From positions 27,222 to 91,221 of the forward strand of contig JAIRYJ010000005.1 of NCBI GenBank assembly GCA_031267825.1: a DNA stretch of 64,000 nt, written 5' to 3'. The number at the start of each line of letters is the position of its first letter. Within the stretch, counting starts at the first letter, position 1. Below the pieces are notes generated by a model. That model searched no databases. It saw only the letters and a program-made list of their open reading frames with translations, and was not told the DNA's origin. This document shows positions 1-8,289 of the stretch, in pieces. A program made the translations under genes and the position numbers. Source of the DNA: Bifidobacteriaceae bacterium. GTDB taxonomy: Bacteria; Actinomycetota; Actinomycetes; Actinomycetales; WQXJ01.

Positions 1-838
1 CGGTTGGCACACCGCCGCGCTGAACATGTCCCAGCACAACCGTTCGGGTCTCAACCCCAGCTAACGCCTCCAAGCGTTGAGCCACAAAACCAGCGATCCC
101 ACCCACTTTGACATGGCCGAACTCATCCACCGCGGCCCCCGTCTCACCGGCGATCGCGTCAGATCGCGGCACAGCGCCCTCCGCCACCACCACCACGGCG
201 TCGCGCCGAGCCCGGACCAAATCCCGGACCCGCTCCGCCATCTGCTCCAAGCCGAAAGGCGCCTCCGGGATCAAAGCGGCCGCGGCTGAGGCGGCCAACG
301 CCACATGAAGTGCGATCCAGCCCGCGTGCCGACCCATCACCTCAACTACCAGCACCCGGTGATGTGACCGTGAAGTGGTGCGCAGCCGGTCAACGGCCTC
401 CGTCGCGATCTCGACCGCCGTGGTGAAACCAAAGGTCAGATCAGTTCCGGAGAGGTCGTTGTCGATCGTTTTGGGAACCCCAACGCAGCGGGTTCCAGCT
501 TGAGCCAAGGCGGTGGCAGCACCCAGCGTGTCCTCGCCGCCGATTGGGATTAAAGCTTCAATGCCCGATGCCGCCAGGTTGGCTTGGATCCGTGCCACCC
601 GCTCCGGGGTTCCCGCGTTTGTCCGGGAGGTGCCCAAAATTGTGCCGCCGAGCGGAAGTATCTCGGCGACATCGTCCAAACCTAACGGAACCGAATCAAG
701 TTCCAGCGGGCCGCGCCAACCATCCAAGAAACCAACGAACTCGTCGCCGTAACGTGTCACCCCTTCGGTCACGACAGCCCGGATGACGCCGTTCAGTCCG
801 GGGCAATCACCGCCGCCGGTCAACAACCCGATCCTCAT
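1..838 (-). CDS. pfk: PPi-type 6-phosphofructokinase (3' end outside window)
   Basis: The start (ATG, 838) is inside the window; the 3' end runs off the left edge after about 279 codons. Family: PfkA phosphofructokinases, cytosolic, making a sugar bisphosphate from a 6-phosphate. Visible: GGGDCPGLN loop (residues 8-16), GGEDT (100-104), PKTIDND (122-128, catalytic Asp), MGRHAGW (168-174), GHVQRGG. In this family ATP-users carry Gly at two donor-site positions and pyrophosphate-users carry Asp and Lys; here they are D103 and K123, so the PPi-dependent type is inferred. The start overlaps the stop of the aldolase gene (ATGA), so the two are probably translationally coupled. Whether fructose-6-P or tagatose-6-P is the substrate cannot be read from sequence. 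Confidence 0.9.
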   Translation of the reverse strand, partial: MRIGLLTGGGDCPGLNGVIRAVVTEGVTRYGDEFVGFLDGWRGPLELDSVPLGLDDVAEILPLGGTILGTSRTNAGTPERVARIQANLAASGIEALIPIGGEDTLGAATALAQAGTRCVGVPKTIDNDLSGTDLTFGFTTAVEIATEAVDRLRTTSRSHHRVLVVEVMGRHAGWIALHVALAASAAAALIPEAPFGLEQMAERVRDLVRARRDAVVVVAEGAVPRSDAIAGETGAAVDEFGHVKVGGIAGFVAQRLEALAGVETRTVVLGHVQRGGVPT

Positions 839-1665
839 GCGATCACCGCCAGTAAGCCAGCCACCGCCTCAGCTACGGCTTGACGTGCCGGGCGGAAGTA
901 TTTCCGGGTGTCAACCAGTTCAGGCGCTTCCGCCAAGGTGGTGCGAACCGACCGGGTGAAGGTTTGCGAAAGCAGAGTGGCGATGTTGATTTTGGTCATG
1001 CCAGCGGCGATAGCCGCCACCAGGTCCGCTTCTGGAACACCAGATGATCCGTGCAAGACTAGCGGGACGGGCACCGCCTGATGGATCGCCGCTAGCAGTT
1101 CAAGGTCAAGACTGGCGGTCCGTTCGGTCATGGCGTGAGAAGAGCCGATCGCCACAGCCAGCGAATCGACACCAGTCGCGGCCGCGAACCGGGCCGCATC
1201 CTCAGGTTTTGTCCGGGCGCCAGGCGCGTGGACACCGTTCTTACCGCCGATCTCACCTAACTCGGCCTCAACCCAGGCGCCGCGGGCGTGAGCTAGAGCG
1301 GTTACGGCCGCTGTTGAAGCCTGATTGGCTTCATCTGGCAGGTTCGAACCGTCATACATGATCGAATCGATCCCCAGGTCAAGGGCCTCGGCGATGAGCT
1401 GAACCGATTCGGCGTGATCCAAGTGAACAGCGATCGGCACGGTGGCGGCTTTCGCCAACGCCAGGCAAGCTGAGGCGATCGGCGCTAAAGCACCGTGATA
1501 GTTGACACAGTTCTGGGAGATTTGGAGGATAGCGGGCCGGTCGGCCGCTTCCGCACCGGCCACGATCGCCTCCGCCAGCTCAAGCTGGATAACGTTGAAG
1601 GCCCCAACTCCGCGCTGGGCGGCCGCCGCCGGGGTGATGATCTGGCCGGCCGGTACAAGAGGCAC
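835..1665 (-). CDS. Class II fructose/tagatose-bisphosphate aldolase
   Basis: About 276 aa. Zinc-dependent class II aldolase of the FbaA/KbaY/GatY family, cleaving fructose- or tagatose-1,6-bisphosphate to two triose phosphates. Visible: GAFNV near residue 21; HLDHAES (81-87) with the catalytic Asp and first zinc His; GSSHA and LVLHGSSG, supplying further metal and phosphate-loop residues. I chose GTG at 1665, one base after the stop of the isomerase gene and behind a GAGG, rather than a TTG five codons upstream. It sits between an AgaS-like isomerase and a phosphofructokinase, which favours a tagatose/galactosamine role over central glycolysis, but the family alone does not separate the two. 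Confidence 0.9.
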   Translation of the reverse strand: MPLVPAGQIITPAAAAQRGVGAFNVIQLELAEAIVAGAEAADRPAILQISQNCVNYHGALAPIASACLALAKAATVPIAVHLDHAESVQLIAEALDLGIDSIMYDGSNLPDEANQASTAAVTALAHARGAWVEAELGEIGGKNGVHAPGARTKPEDAARFAAATGVDSLAVAIGSSHAMTERTASLDLELLAAIHQAVPVPLVLHGSSGVPEADLVAAIAAGMTKINIATLLSQTFTRSVRTTLAEAPELVDTRKYFRPARQAVAEAVAGLLAVIA

Positions 1666-1666
1666 G

Positions 1667-2641
1667 TCAGATCGCCTCAAGCATGACAGATCGGGTCAGG
1701 TGGCGCGGATGGTCAGGGTCAAGGCCGCGCGCCAGGCCGCGTGCGATCGCCAGCCGTTGGGCTCTGATGAGGTCCGCCATTGGGTCGAGTGAACTCCTGA
1801 TCCAGGTCGCGCCGGTGGCTTTGACCTGGTCTTCGAGTCCGTCTGGGGCTTGGCCAAAGAGCCACACCAGCCGACCAGGCTGGGCCAGGGCGATAGGCCC
1901 GTGACGGTAATCCATCGCCGGGTGGGCTTCAGTGAAACTGAGTGATGCTTCCCTGGCTTTGAGGGCGGCCTCTTGGGCTAGGCCAATGGTCCAGCCTTGG
2001 CCCAGGTAGGCGATGTGGTCGGCTTCGATCCAGGCCGGGTCAAGCGGTTCGGTCAGAGCTGTGCGGGCGTCGTCGATCGCGCCGGTCAGGTCTTCGCCTA
2101 GGCTGGCTCGCAGCAGGGCAAGGGTGGTGGTGGCGAATCGGGTCTGAACGACTGATTGCTCATCAGCGAAGCCGAGGTCAATTACCTGATCGGCGGCCTG
2201 GCTGATCGGTGTAGCGATGTCAGCCGTGATGGCGGTTGTGGCTGTGGCAGTTGCCGGGGCGGGCGGGACTGGTGGTGTGGCTGGAACCGATCGGGCGGCA
2301 TCGGCCCCCTTGGAAGCCGCGGTGCTGTGACGCAAGGCGCCCAGGGCGGTCAACACTTCGGTTGTGGTGCCAGACCGGCTGATCGCCAAAACTCGGTCAT
2401 AATGCCTATCTAGAGGGAACTCGGAAGCCGTGAACGCGTCGCTCCGGCCGTGACCGGCCCGCTCACGCAAGGCGGCGTAGGCCATGGCGATAAACCAGGA
2501 AGTTCCGCAACCGATTACGGCTACGGTCTCGCCAGGGCGCGGCAAGCCAGCGACAGTCTGACCGGTGGCCTGGACGCGGGCCCAACAATCTGGCTGGGCG
2601 GCGATCTCCCGGGTGACGAATAAGTCGTTTAGGCTGGGCAT
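1667..2641 (-). CDS. SIS-domain sugar-phosphate isomerase/deaminase (AgaS-like)
   Basis: About 324 aa with two SIS domains, as in AgaS and the isomerase half of GlmS. Family role: ketose/aldose isomerisation or deamination of amino-sugar 6-phosphates. Visible: GCGTSW in the first SIS domain and SRSGTTTE, the phosphate-binding Ser/Thr loop. Start ATG 2641 has AGGAG seven bases upstream. First gene of the aldolase/phosphofructokinase operon and divergent from a DeoR-type regulator, the arrangement of aga/kba operons. Oddity: an Ala/Pro/Thr-rich stretch of about 30 residues (roughly residues 98-132) is inserted between the first SIS core and the conserved region ending in SVVQTRF; it contains a copy of the dispersed motif at 2296-2302. 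Confidence 0.87.
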   Translation of the reverse strand: MPSLNDLFVTREIAAQPDCWARVQATGQTVAGLPRPGETVAVIGCGTSWFIAMAYAALRERAGHGRSDAFTASEFPLDRHYDRVLAISRSGTTTEVLTALGALRHSTAASKGADAARSVPATPPVPPAPATATATTAITADIATPISQAADQVIDLGFADEQSVVQTRFATTTLALLRASLGEDLTGAIDDARTALTEPLDPAWIEADHIAYLGQGWTIGLAQEAALKAREASLSFTEAHPAMDYRHGPIALAQPGRLVWLFGQAPDGLEDQVKATGATWIRSSLDPMADLIRAQRLAIARGLARGLDPDHPRHLTRSVMLEAI

Positions 2642-2689
2642 ACAGATTCTCCTGATTCTTAGGCCTGCTACCACTCAGTCTACGCGGCG

Positions 2690-2703
2690 CTTTACGCGCA
2701 AAA
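2690..2703 (-). promoter_or_regulatory. Probable operator, isomerase side
   Basis: CTTTACGCGCAAAA. Its exact reverse complement occurs at 2776-2789 on the regulator side of the same divergent gap; a weaker relative (AGAACGCGCAAGAT) lies near 2710-2723. Paired inverted sites around a divergent DeoR-family regulator are typical of autoregulated sugar operons. Binding is inferred. Confidence 0.6.
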
Positions 2704-2775
2704 CAAGCCAGAACGCGCAAGATTGAGCAGATTGTCAGTCACCCAGACGGGTGGTTTAGCCTGGCGAATGCGCGC

Positions 2776-2789
2776 TTTTGCGCGTAAAG
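2776..2789 (+). promoter_or_regulatory. Probable operator, regulator side
   Basis: TTTTGCGCGTAAAG, the exact inverted copy of the 2690-2703 site, 50 bases upstream of the regulator's GTG start. Likely bound by the DeoR-family protein encoded next to it (inference). Confidence 0.6.
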
Positions 2790-2838
2790 TTGCTTACGGA
2801 CCGCCCCAGTTGATTGATTTCTCACCAGGAGGTATCTC

Positions 2839-3624
2839 GTGGACCGCCACGCCCGGCTGTCGGCTCTATTGGCGATGCTCGCTGAGCGCGGCAAAGTGGA
2901 CGTCGATGAAGCGGCCGAAGAACTGTCCGCTTCGTCAGCTACCATCCGACGAGACCTGGTTTATCTTGACAGCCAACGCTTAGCGACCCGCACCCACGGT
3001 GGCGCCGTAGCCAACTCTGCCGCCTATGACCTGCCGCTACGTTTCAAGACGCAACGCGCCATAGAAGAAAAACGGCGGATCGGCCAGGCCGCCGCTGAGC
3101 TAGTGGCGATCGGCGGGGTGGTAGCCCTCAACGGCGGTACCACCACATTGGAGGTCAGCCGGGCGTTGGCGGCCCGCCGCGACCTGGCCGCTGGGACACA
3201 AGCCGAATCGCTCACCGTTGTGACCAACGCGGTCAATGTGGCGGCCGAGATGCTGGCCCGGCCCTACCTGAAAGTTGTGGTGACAGGTGGCGTGGTCCGG
3301 GCGCATTCCTATGAGCTGTACGGACCGCTAGCCGAACGGTCAATCGAATCATTGTCAGTCGACATGCTGTTCTTAGGGGTGGACGGTTTTGACCTCGACT
3401 TTGGGGCCAGCGCCCACTCCGATGCTGAAGTTTCGACTAACTCACTGCTGGTCCGGGCCGCCTCAAGAGTTGTGGTGGTAGCTGATTCATCAAAGCTGGG
3501 TCGGCGGGCCTTCGCCCAGATTTGTCCTGTCCAGGCGGTTTCCGTGCTGGTGACTGATAGCGGAATTGATCCGGCCCTGAGGTTCCGCCTCGAAGGGGCG
3601 GGCGTCGAAATCATCACCGCCTGA
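2839..3624 (+). CDS. DeoR/AgaR-family transcriptional repressor
   Basis: 261 aa. Residues 1-57 form the DeoR winged helix-turn-helix (VDVDEAAEELSASSATIRRDL); the rest is the DeoRC sensor domain, with NGGTTT as sugar-phosphate loop and VVVADSSKLGRRAF near the end. Members repress sugar operons and release DNA on binding a phosphorylated sugar intermediate. GTG start at 2839 has CCAGGAGG six bases upstream. Divergent from the isomerase/aldolase/kinase operon, with inverted operator copies in between, so control of that operon and of itself is the obvious inference. Confidence 0.92.
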   Translation: MDRHARLSALLAMLAERGKVDVDEAAEELSASSATIRRDLVYLDSQRLATRTHGGAVANSAAYDLPLRFKTQRAIEEKRRIGQAAAELVAIGGVVALNGGTTTLEVSRALAARRDLAAGTQAESLTVVTNAVNVAAEMLARPYLKVVVTGGVVRAHSYELYGPLAERSIESLSVDMLFLGVDGFDLDFGASAHSDAEVSTNSLLVRAASRVVVVADSSKLGRRAFAQICPVQAVSVLVTDSGIDPALRFRLEGAGVEIITA

Positions 3625-3627
3625 CTT

Positions 3628-3641
3628 GCCTTAGCTAAGGC
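3628..3641. terminator. Short perfect palindrome after the regulator gene
   Basis: GCCTTAGCTAAGGC begins four bases after the stop of the DeoR-type gene, between convergent genes. A hairpin at this place could end transcription, but no T-run follows. Confidence 0.35.
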
Positions 3642-3747
3642 GGCCTGACCTTGCCCTCGTCTTGATGCGGGCCGATAGGAGGCCCGGACCGCTTGGGCGG
3701 ACGCCATGACAGCGCCACCCGCCGCGGCCCGGGCCAGTTAGGTTTCG

Positions 3748-5601
3748 TCAGATCCAGGTCAATGTGTTGGAGCAGGCGATCAGCGTGATTATGACAGCGT
3801 TGATGATGCCTGGCAGGTACGGGTTGTTGGTCAGACGGTAGATCTTGCGAGAGATCACAGTCGAAACCGGCAGGATCACCATCAGCGGGATCAACCAAAT
3901 GACCACCATATTTCCGTCCGCCCAAGCCATTTCACCAGACACGAAGAACACAATGTATTGGATCAACACCAACACCACGGCTGGCAGCATGTTGAAGCCT
4001 GCCAGGACGGCCGTGTTAACCCATTCGCGTTCGCCTGACTTGCCGGTCAGTTTGATGAAGTTGATCGAGTTAGCCGCGATCGACGCCACAATGTAAAAGA
4101 CCAGCAGGAAGATCATGACCGGGAAGATCGACACCCAGATGACACCCGGCGGGAAGGCCTTGACGGCTAGTACCCAAAGACGGAAGTCAGTCTTGAAGAA
4201 GTAGTCCACCACAAAGACGCACAGGTAGGACACCGCCACCACGATGCCCGCCAGGGCAACAGTCTTACCAACCTGGCGCCATGGCATCGTGATGCCGCGT
4301 TCAGCTAGGGTGATGCCGCGCTTGCGCATGTAGAGGAAATAGAACGCGGCCAGGACCAACAATGTGAAGACACCGCAGGCGGCCGCCCAAATTGAGACCC
4401 CAGCCGGTGAGGACTGCAACCAGGGATCTCTCGACCCGGTGTGAGCGTGGACATTTGTCAAGAGCGGCAAATAAACTAGGGCCGCGAAGATCGCACCAAG
4501 CACTAATGTGCCCCAGAACCAGTACTTGCCTGGTTTGTCAGATGTTCTGATCGCGACGGTTTGCCCGGCCCGCAGTGAACTGAAGAACGGTACCCGCAGC
4601 ATCAACATGGCGAAGCAGGTGATGAACATGGCGAATCCGATCAGTCCAACAAAGTTGAAGGCTTCTTTCCATTGCCAAACTTGATTGTTCGGGTTGATCG
4701 GATCAGGTGCGCCTAAAGCTTCACTAAAGAACTCGATTGTGGCGGTGGTAGAACGCTTCGAGAAATGAGACCACGGATGGGTGATAGCGGGCGTGTAAAT
4801 CACCCTGATGGCTTCACTACCGTCCACATCCTGACGGTAGAGGGTGCCAGCTTGACGGATGTCACCACCCGGCGCTGTGCCGAAGTGCAGGAACGACTGG
4901 GCGTTCTTGTTGGCGATGAAGTCACGCGGGGAGGTTGTAGCACCCGCCGCGTCGACATCGTGAAAGAAAAACTCGTCATATTGCGGCGCGACTATCCCCA
5001 CGCTGCGATCCCCGTAAAGATTGATCCACTCACCGCTCTCAGCGTCGGTGTAGGTCGCGTCAGCGCTGTTCAACAAAACAGCCGAGATCAGGCCGCTGTC
5101 AGCCGCGTTGTCCGCCACAACGGCCGCGTTCGAAGACATGCCGCCCAGTGAATGCCCGGTGATTCCGATCCGGCTGTCATCAACTATGTCCAGGCCAGCC
5201 AGCATTTTGACGGCCTGATACATGCCGCTGAGGATGGTCGCGACATCACTGGCCTTGGCAGAAAAACCATGCGAGTACATGTCCATCGACAAGACCACAA
5301 AACCGCGGCGCGACAGTTCAACAAAGTTGATGTCCTGCATTTCACGGTTGTTGTACATGCCGTGACTGACCACCACAGCTGGCGCTGGGGTCTCAGCCGT
5401 CACCGAATCGGGCACAAACAGCAGCCCGCTCATCTCAGTTCCGGGAGTGGTCTCCCAGCGCAGGTCTGTGATGGACACATCCCCGCCTGAGGTTTGGACG
5501 GTTGAGGCGCCCATGGCGCTGACCAGCATCAGCGCCAGTGAGCAACATAACCACCACCCCGGCCGTCTAGTTTTGGGTTTTAGCCCTGTGTCCGACATCA
5601 T
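3748..5601 (-). CDS. Membrane-anchored alpha/beta hydrolase, copy A
   Basis: About 617 aa. N-terminal hydrophobic anchor (roughly residues 17-36), an alpha/beta-hydrolase domain of the dienelactone-hydrolase/BAAT kind with VSHG (oxyanion side) and GHSLGG (149-154, nucleophile Ser), then about 300 residues with six or so membrane helices. Substrate unknown. I chose ATG 5601 because AGGAGG stands five bases upstream; a second ATG follows directly. Paralogue of 6102-7952: the catalytic halves have diverged, while stretches of the membrane half are almost identical at DNA level (for example 4490-4680 against 6848-7038), suggesting recent duplication or gene conversion. Preceded by a long leader shared with copy B. 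Confidence 0.8.
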   Translation of the reverse strand: MMSDTGLKPKTRRPGWWLCCSLALMLVSAMGASTVQTSGGDVSITDLRWETTPGTEMSGLLFVPDSVTAETPAPAVVVSHGMYNNREMQDINFVELSRRGFVVLSMDMYSHGFSAKASDVATILSGMYQAVKMLAGLDIVDDSRIGITGHSLGGMSSNAAVVADNAADSGLISAVLLNSADATYTDAESGEWINLYGDRSVGIVAPQYDEFFFHDVDAAGATTSPRDFIANKNAQSFLHFGTAPGGDIRQAGTLYRQDVDGSEAIRVIYTPAITHPWSHFSKRSTTATIEFFSEALGAPDPINPNNQVWQWKEAFNFVGLIGFAMFITCFAMLMLRVPFFSSLRAGQTVAIRTSDKPGKYWFWGTLVLGAIFAALVYLPLLTNVHAHTGSRDPWLQSSPAGVSIWAAACGVFTLLVLAAFYFLYMRKRGITLAERGITMPWRQVGKTVALAGIVVAVSYLCVFVVDYFFKTDFRLWVLAVKAFPPGVIWVSIFPVMIFLLVFYIVASIAANSINFIKLTGKSGEREWVNTAVLAGFNMLPAVVLVLIQYIVFFVSGEMAWADGNMVVIWLIPLMVILPVSTVISRKIYRLTNNPYLPGIINAVIITLIACSNTLTWI

Positions 5602-5640
5602 CGTCTCCTCCTGATCGGTTGTTGGGTTTACTGAGTCTCC

Positions 5641-5885
5641 CAACAGTCACCGACGCTCAAGAGACGGCATATGGGCGGCACCACGGGGAGCCTGGACGCC
5701 GACCTACGTTTCTTAGTCAGTCAGGACTGTGATCGCACTCCTGCCGCTCCGGTTTGGGCGCGTTGAACGCCCATCGTGGTGCTGCCTTTGGCGGTTAGGG
5801 GTGCGGAGTCGGGGAGGCTCACAGAACAGTGAACAGGGTTGGTCAGGCTCCCAAAAGGTACCTGCACTAACGTGCATGGATGGCC
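5641..5885 (-). promoter_or_regulatory. Long 5' leader of hydrolase copy A
   Basis: No gene is visible between 5602 and 6101. On the minus strand this segment matches the leader of copy B (7985-8243) in several blocks: a small hairpin TGCAC-GTTA-GTGCA, then GGTACCTTTTGG, CTGTTCACTGT, GAGCCTCCCCGACTCCGCAC, a GGGCG...CGCCC hairpin, and GAGACTCAG just before the ribosome-binding site. Spacing is kept while intervening bases differ. A structured leader RNA or an operator region is possible. Confidence 0.45.
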
Positions 5886-5959
5886 GCCGCGTGATCCGGC
5901 TATCAAGTATTTAGACGATGCCGTCCCGCGGTGTTGCGCTTAGCGCTTTAGGTGACAGC

Positions 5960-6003
5960 GTTGGGGCCGGGTGCGCGGTGTTGGCCGCGCACCCGGCCCC
6001 AAC
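5960..6003. terminator. Perfect 19-bp stem-loop
   Basis: Arms 5960-5978 and 5985-6003 pair perfectly over 19 GC-rich bases with loop TGTTGG. It lies about 100 bases beyond the stop of hydrolase copy B and upstream of copy A, as expected for a terminator separating two same-strand genes. No U-tract follows on either strand. Confidence 0.65.
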
Positions 6004-6060
6004 GTCTGTTAGTTCAGGTTTGGTCTATGCCCTGGCGGGCATTGGCCCGTATTCCTCCTT

Positions 6061-6109
6061 GTCAGATCGTCTGATTGTCTGATTGGCGGATTGTCTGATT
6101 GTCAGATCC
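6061..6109. repeat. Short repeats of GTCTGATT type
   Basis: GTCTGATT and near copies (GTCAGATC, GGCGGATT) recur about six times up to and across the stop codon of hydrolase copy B. Probably slippage-derived; nothing comparable follows copy A. Confidence 0.6.
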
Positions 6110-7952
6110 AGGTCGCGGTGTTGGAGCAGGCGATCAGTGTCACGATGACACCGTTGATGATGCCTGGCAGGTACGGGTTGTTGGTCAGACGGTAGATCTT
6201 GCGTGAAATCACGGTCGAAGCTGGCAGGATCAACAACAGCGGGAACAGCCAGAGCACCACCATTGATCCGCTCGGCCAGGCGAGCCAGCCGGTGGAGAAC
6301 AAGACAATGTACTGGATGACTAGCAGCCCAACGGCTGGCAGAGTGTTGAAGGCCGCTAGGACGGCGGTGTTGACCCATTCGCGTTCGCCTGACTTGCCGG
6401 TCAGTTTGATGAAGTTGATCGAGTTGGCCGCGATCGACGCCATGACGTAGAAGACCAGCAGGAAGATCATGACCGGGAAGACCGATACCCAGATGACACC
6501 CGGCGGGAAGGCCTTGACGGCTAGTACCCAAAGACGGAAGTCGGTCTTGAAGAAGTAGTCCACCACAAAGACGCACAGGTAGGAGACCGCCACCACGATG
6601 CCCGCCAGGGCAACAGTCTTACCAACCTGGCGCCATGGCATCGTGATGCCGCGTTCAGCTAGGGTGATGCCACGTTTGCGCATGTAGAGGAAATAGAACG
6701 CGGCTAGGACGAGCAATGTGAAGACACCACAGGCGGCCGCCCAAATCGAAATACCAGCCGGTGAGGACTGCGCCCACGGGTCACGCGAGATTGTGAAGGC
6801 GTGCGCGTTGGTCAGGATCGGAATATAGGCCACAGCGGCGAAGATCGCACCGAGCACTAATGTGCCCCAGAACCAGTACTTGCCTGGTTTGTCAGATGTT
6901 CTGATCGCGACGGTTTGCCCGGCCCGCAGTGAGCTGAAGAACGGTACCCGCAGCATCAACATGGCGAAGCAGGTGATGAACATGGCGAATCCGATCAGTC
7001 CAACAAAGTTGAAGGCTTCTTTCCATTGCCAGACTTGGCTGGTTGAGCCGATCTCATCGGGTAGGTCTAGTGCTTCGGTGAAGAACTCGATTGTGGCGGT
7101 GGTTGAACGCTTCGAGAAATGAGACCACGGGTGTGTGATCGGTGGTGTGTAAACCACCCTCATCGCTTCACTGCCGTCGAGGTTGTCGCGGTAGACGGTG
7201 TCGGCTTGGCGGACATCGTCTGGTGGCAGAGTGCCATAGTGCAGGAACGATTGGGCTTTACCGTAGTTGATGAAGTCGCGCGCGGCGGTCTGTTCGCCTG
7301 CCTCGTCAACATCGCGGAAGAAGAACTCGTCGTACTGGACGGCGATAATGCCGGCGTCACGCTGGCCATAAATGTCGATCCATTCGCCGGTGTCAGCATC
7401 GGAGAAGGTCGGGTTGTAGGAGTTGAACAGGACAGCCGAGATCAGGTTGGTGCCGAGTTCGTTGTCGGTCGCTACAGCCACATCTGATGATTCGCCGCCG
7501 AGTGAGTGCCCGGTGATTCCGATGCGGCTGGAGTCAACCATGTCCAGGCCGGAGAACATCTTGACGGCTTCATACATGCCGGTAGTGAGTGTTGGAATAT
7601 CGGGCACGTTCTCCGACAAGCCGTGTGAGTACATGTCCATTGACAGAACAACAAAGCCGCGGCGTGACAACTCAACATAGTTGGCGTCCTGCATTTCACG
7701 GTTGTTGAACAGGCCGTGGCTGACTACCACGCCCGGTGCTGGGTTTTCGGCTGTGGCTCCGTCTGGTACAAACAGCAGACCACTCATTTCAACTCCGGGA
7801 GCGGTCTCCCAGCGCAGGTCTGTGACGGACACGCTGCCGCCTGAGGTTTGGATGGCTGAGGCGCCAATGGCGCTGACTAGCATCAGCGCCAGCGAGCCGC
7901 AGAGCCACCATCCTGTTCTGTTTGTCTTGGGTTTGACCCCTGTGTCCGACAT
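6102..7952 (-). CDS. Membrane-anchored alpha/beta hydrolase, copy B
   Basis: About 616 aa, same architecture as copy A: N-terminal anchor, hydrolase domain with VSHG and GHSLGG (nucleophile Ser), then a multi-helix membrane half. ATG 7952 is preceded by GAGGAG, and the first residues (MSDTG) match copy A. The membrane half is nearly identical to copy A except for short loops, and the catalytic half differs at many positions, so substrate preference may have diverged. It has its own 19-bp terminator-like hairpin and its own leader. Substrate and physiological role unknown. Confidence 0.8.
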   Translation of the reverse strand: MSDTGVKPKTNRTGWWLCGSLALMLVSAIGASAIQTSGGSVSVTDLRWETAPGVEMSGLLFVPDGATAENPAPGVVVSHGLFNNREMQDANYVELSRRGFVVLSMDMYSHGLSENVPDIPTLTTGMYEAVKMFSGLDMVDSSRIGITGHSLGGESSDVAVATDNELGTNLISAVLFNSYNPTFSDADTGEWIDIYGQRDAGIIAVQYDEFFFRDVDEAGEQTAARDFINYGKAQSFLHYGTLPPDDVRQADTVYRDNLDGSEAMRVVYTPPITHPWSHFSKRSTTATIEFFTEALDLPDEIGSTSQVWQWKEAFNFVGLIGFAMFITCFAMLMLRVPFFSSLRAGQTVAIRTSDKPGKYWFWGTLVLGAIFAAVAYIPILTNAHAFTISRDPWAQSSPAGISIWAAACGVFTLLVLAAFYFLYMRKRGITLAERGITMPWRQVGKTVALAGIVVAVSYLCVFVVDYFFKTDFRLWVLAVKAFPPGVIWVSVFPVMIFLLVFYVMASIAANSINFIKLTGKSGEREWVNTAVLAAFNTLPAVGLLVIQYIVLFSTGWLAWPSGSMVVLWLFPLLLILPASTVISRKIYRLTNNPYLPGIINGVIVTLIACSNTATWI

Positions 7953-7984
7953 CGTCGTCTCCTCGCGATTGGTTGTTGGGTTTA

Positions 7985-8243
7985 GCTGAGTCTCTTGACA
8001 GTCACCAACACCCAAACGCGCTATCCGGGAGATTCGAAGACGCCCTGAATGCGCCTGTACACTGACCCGAATTCCCGAATCGGTCCGGCCTGTGACGGCA
8101 CTCCGAGCCACATCGCTTCGGGCGCTTTTGGCGCCCGCCACGGTGCTGCCTTCGGCATCAGGAGTGCGGAGTCGGGGAGGCTCACAAGACAGTGAACAGG
8201 CCTGGCCAAGCTACCAAAAGGTACCTGCACTAACGTGCACAGT
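7985..8243 (-). promoter_or_regulatory. Long 5' leader of hydrolase copy B
   Basis: Counterpart of 5641-5885. Shares the TGCAC-GTTA-GTGCA hairpin (around 8224-8239), the GGTACCTTTTGG block, the GAGCCTCCCCGACTCCGCAC block and a GGGCGC...GCGCCC hairpin with a different loop. Here GCACTCC can also pair at long range with GGAGTGC. No coding region is visible between 7953 and 8412. Confidence 0.45.
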
Positions 8244-8289
8244 CCGGGCTCAGGCTGGCCAAATGGTCAGTCTTGGCTCAGGCGAGTTT

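Noticed and set aside
1338..1352. GGTTCGAACC resembling a tRNA T-arm
   Set aside because: It lies inside the aldolase coding sequence and no acceptor or anticodon stem can be built around it.
6025..6576. Arg/His/Pro-rich minus-strand frame overlapping hydrolase copy B
   Set aside because: Out-of-frame shadow of the conserved membrane half of copy B; no family resemblance.
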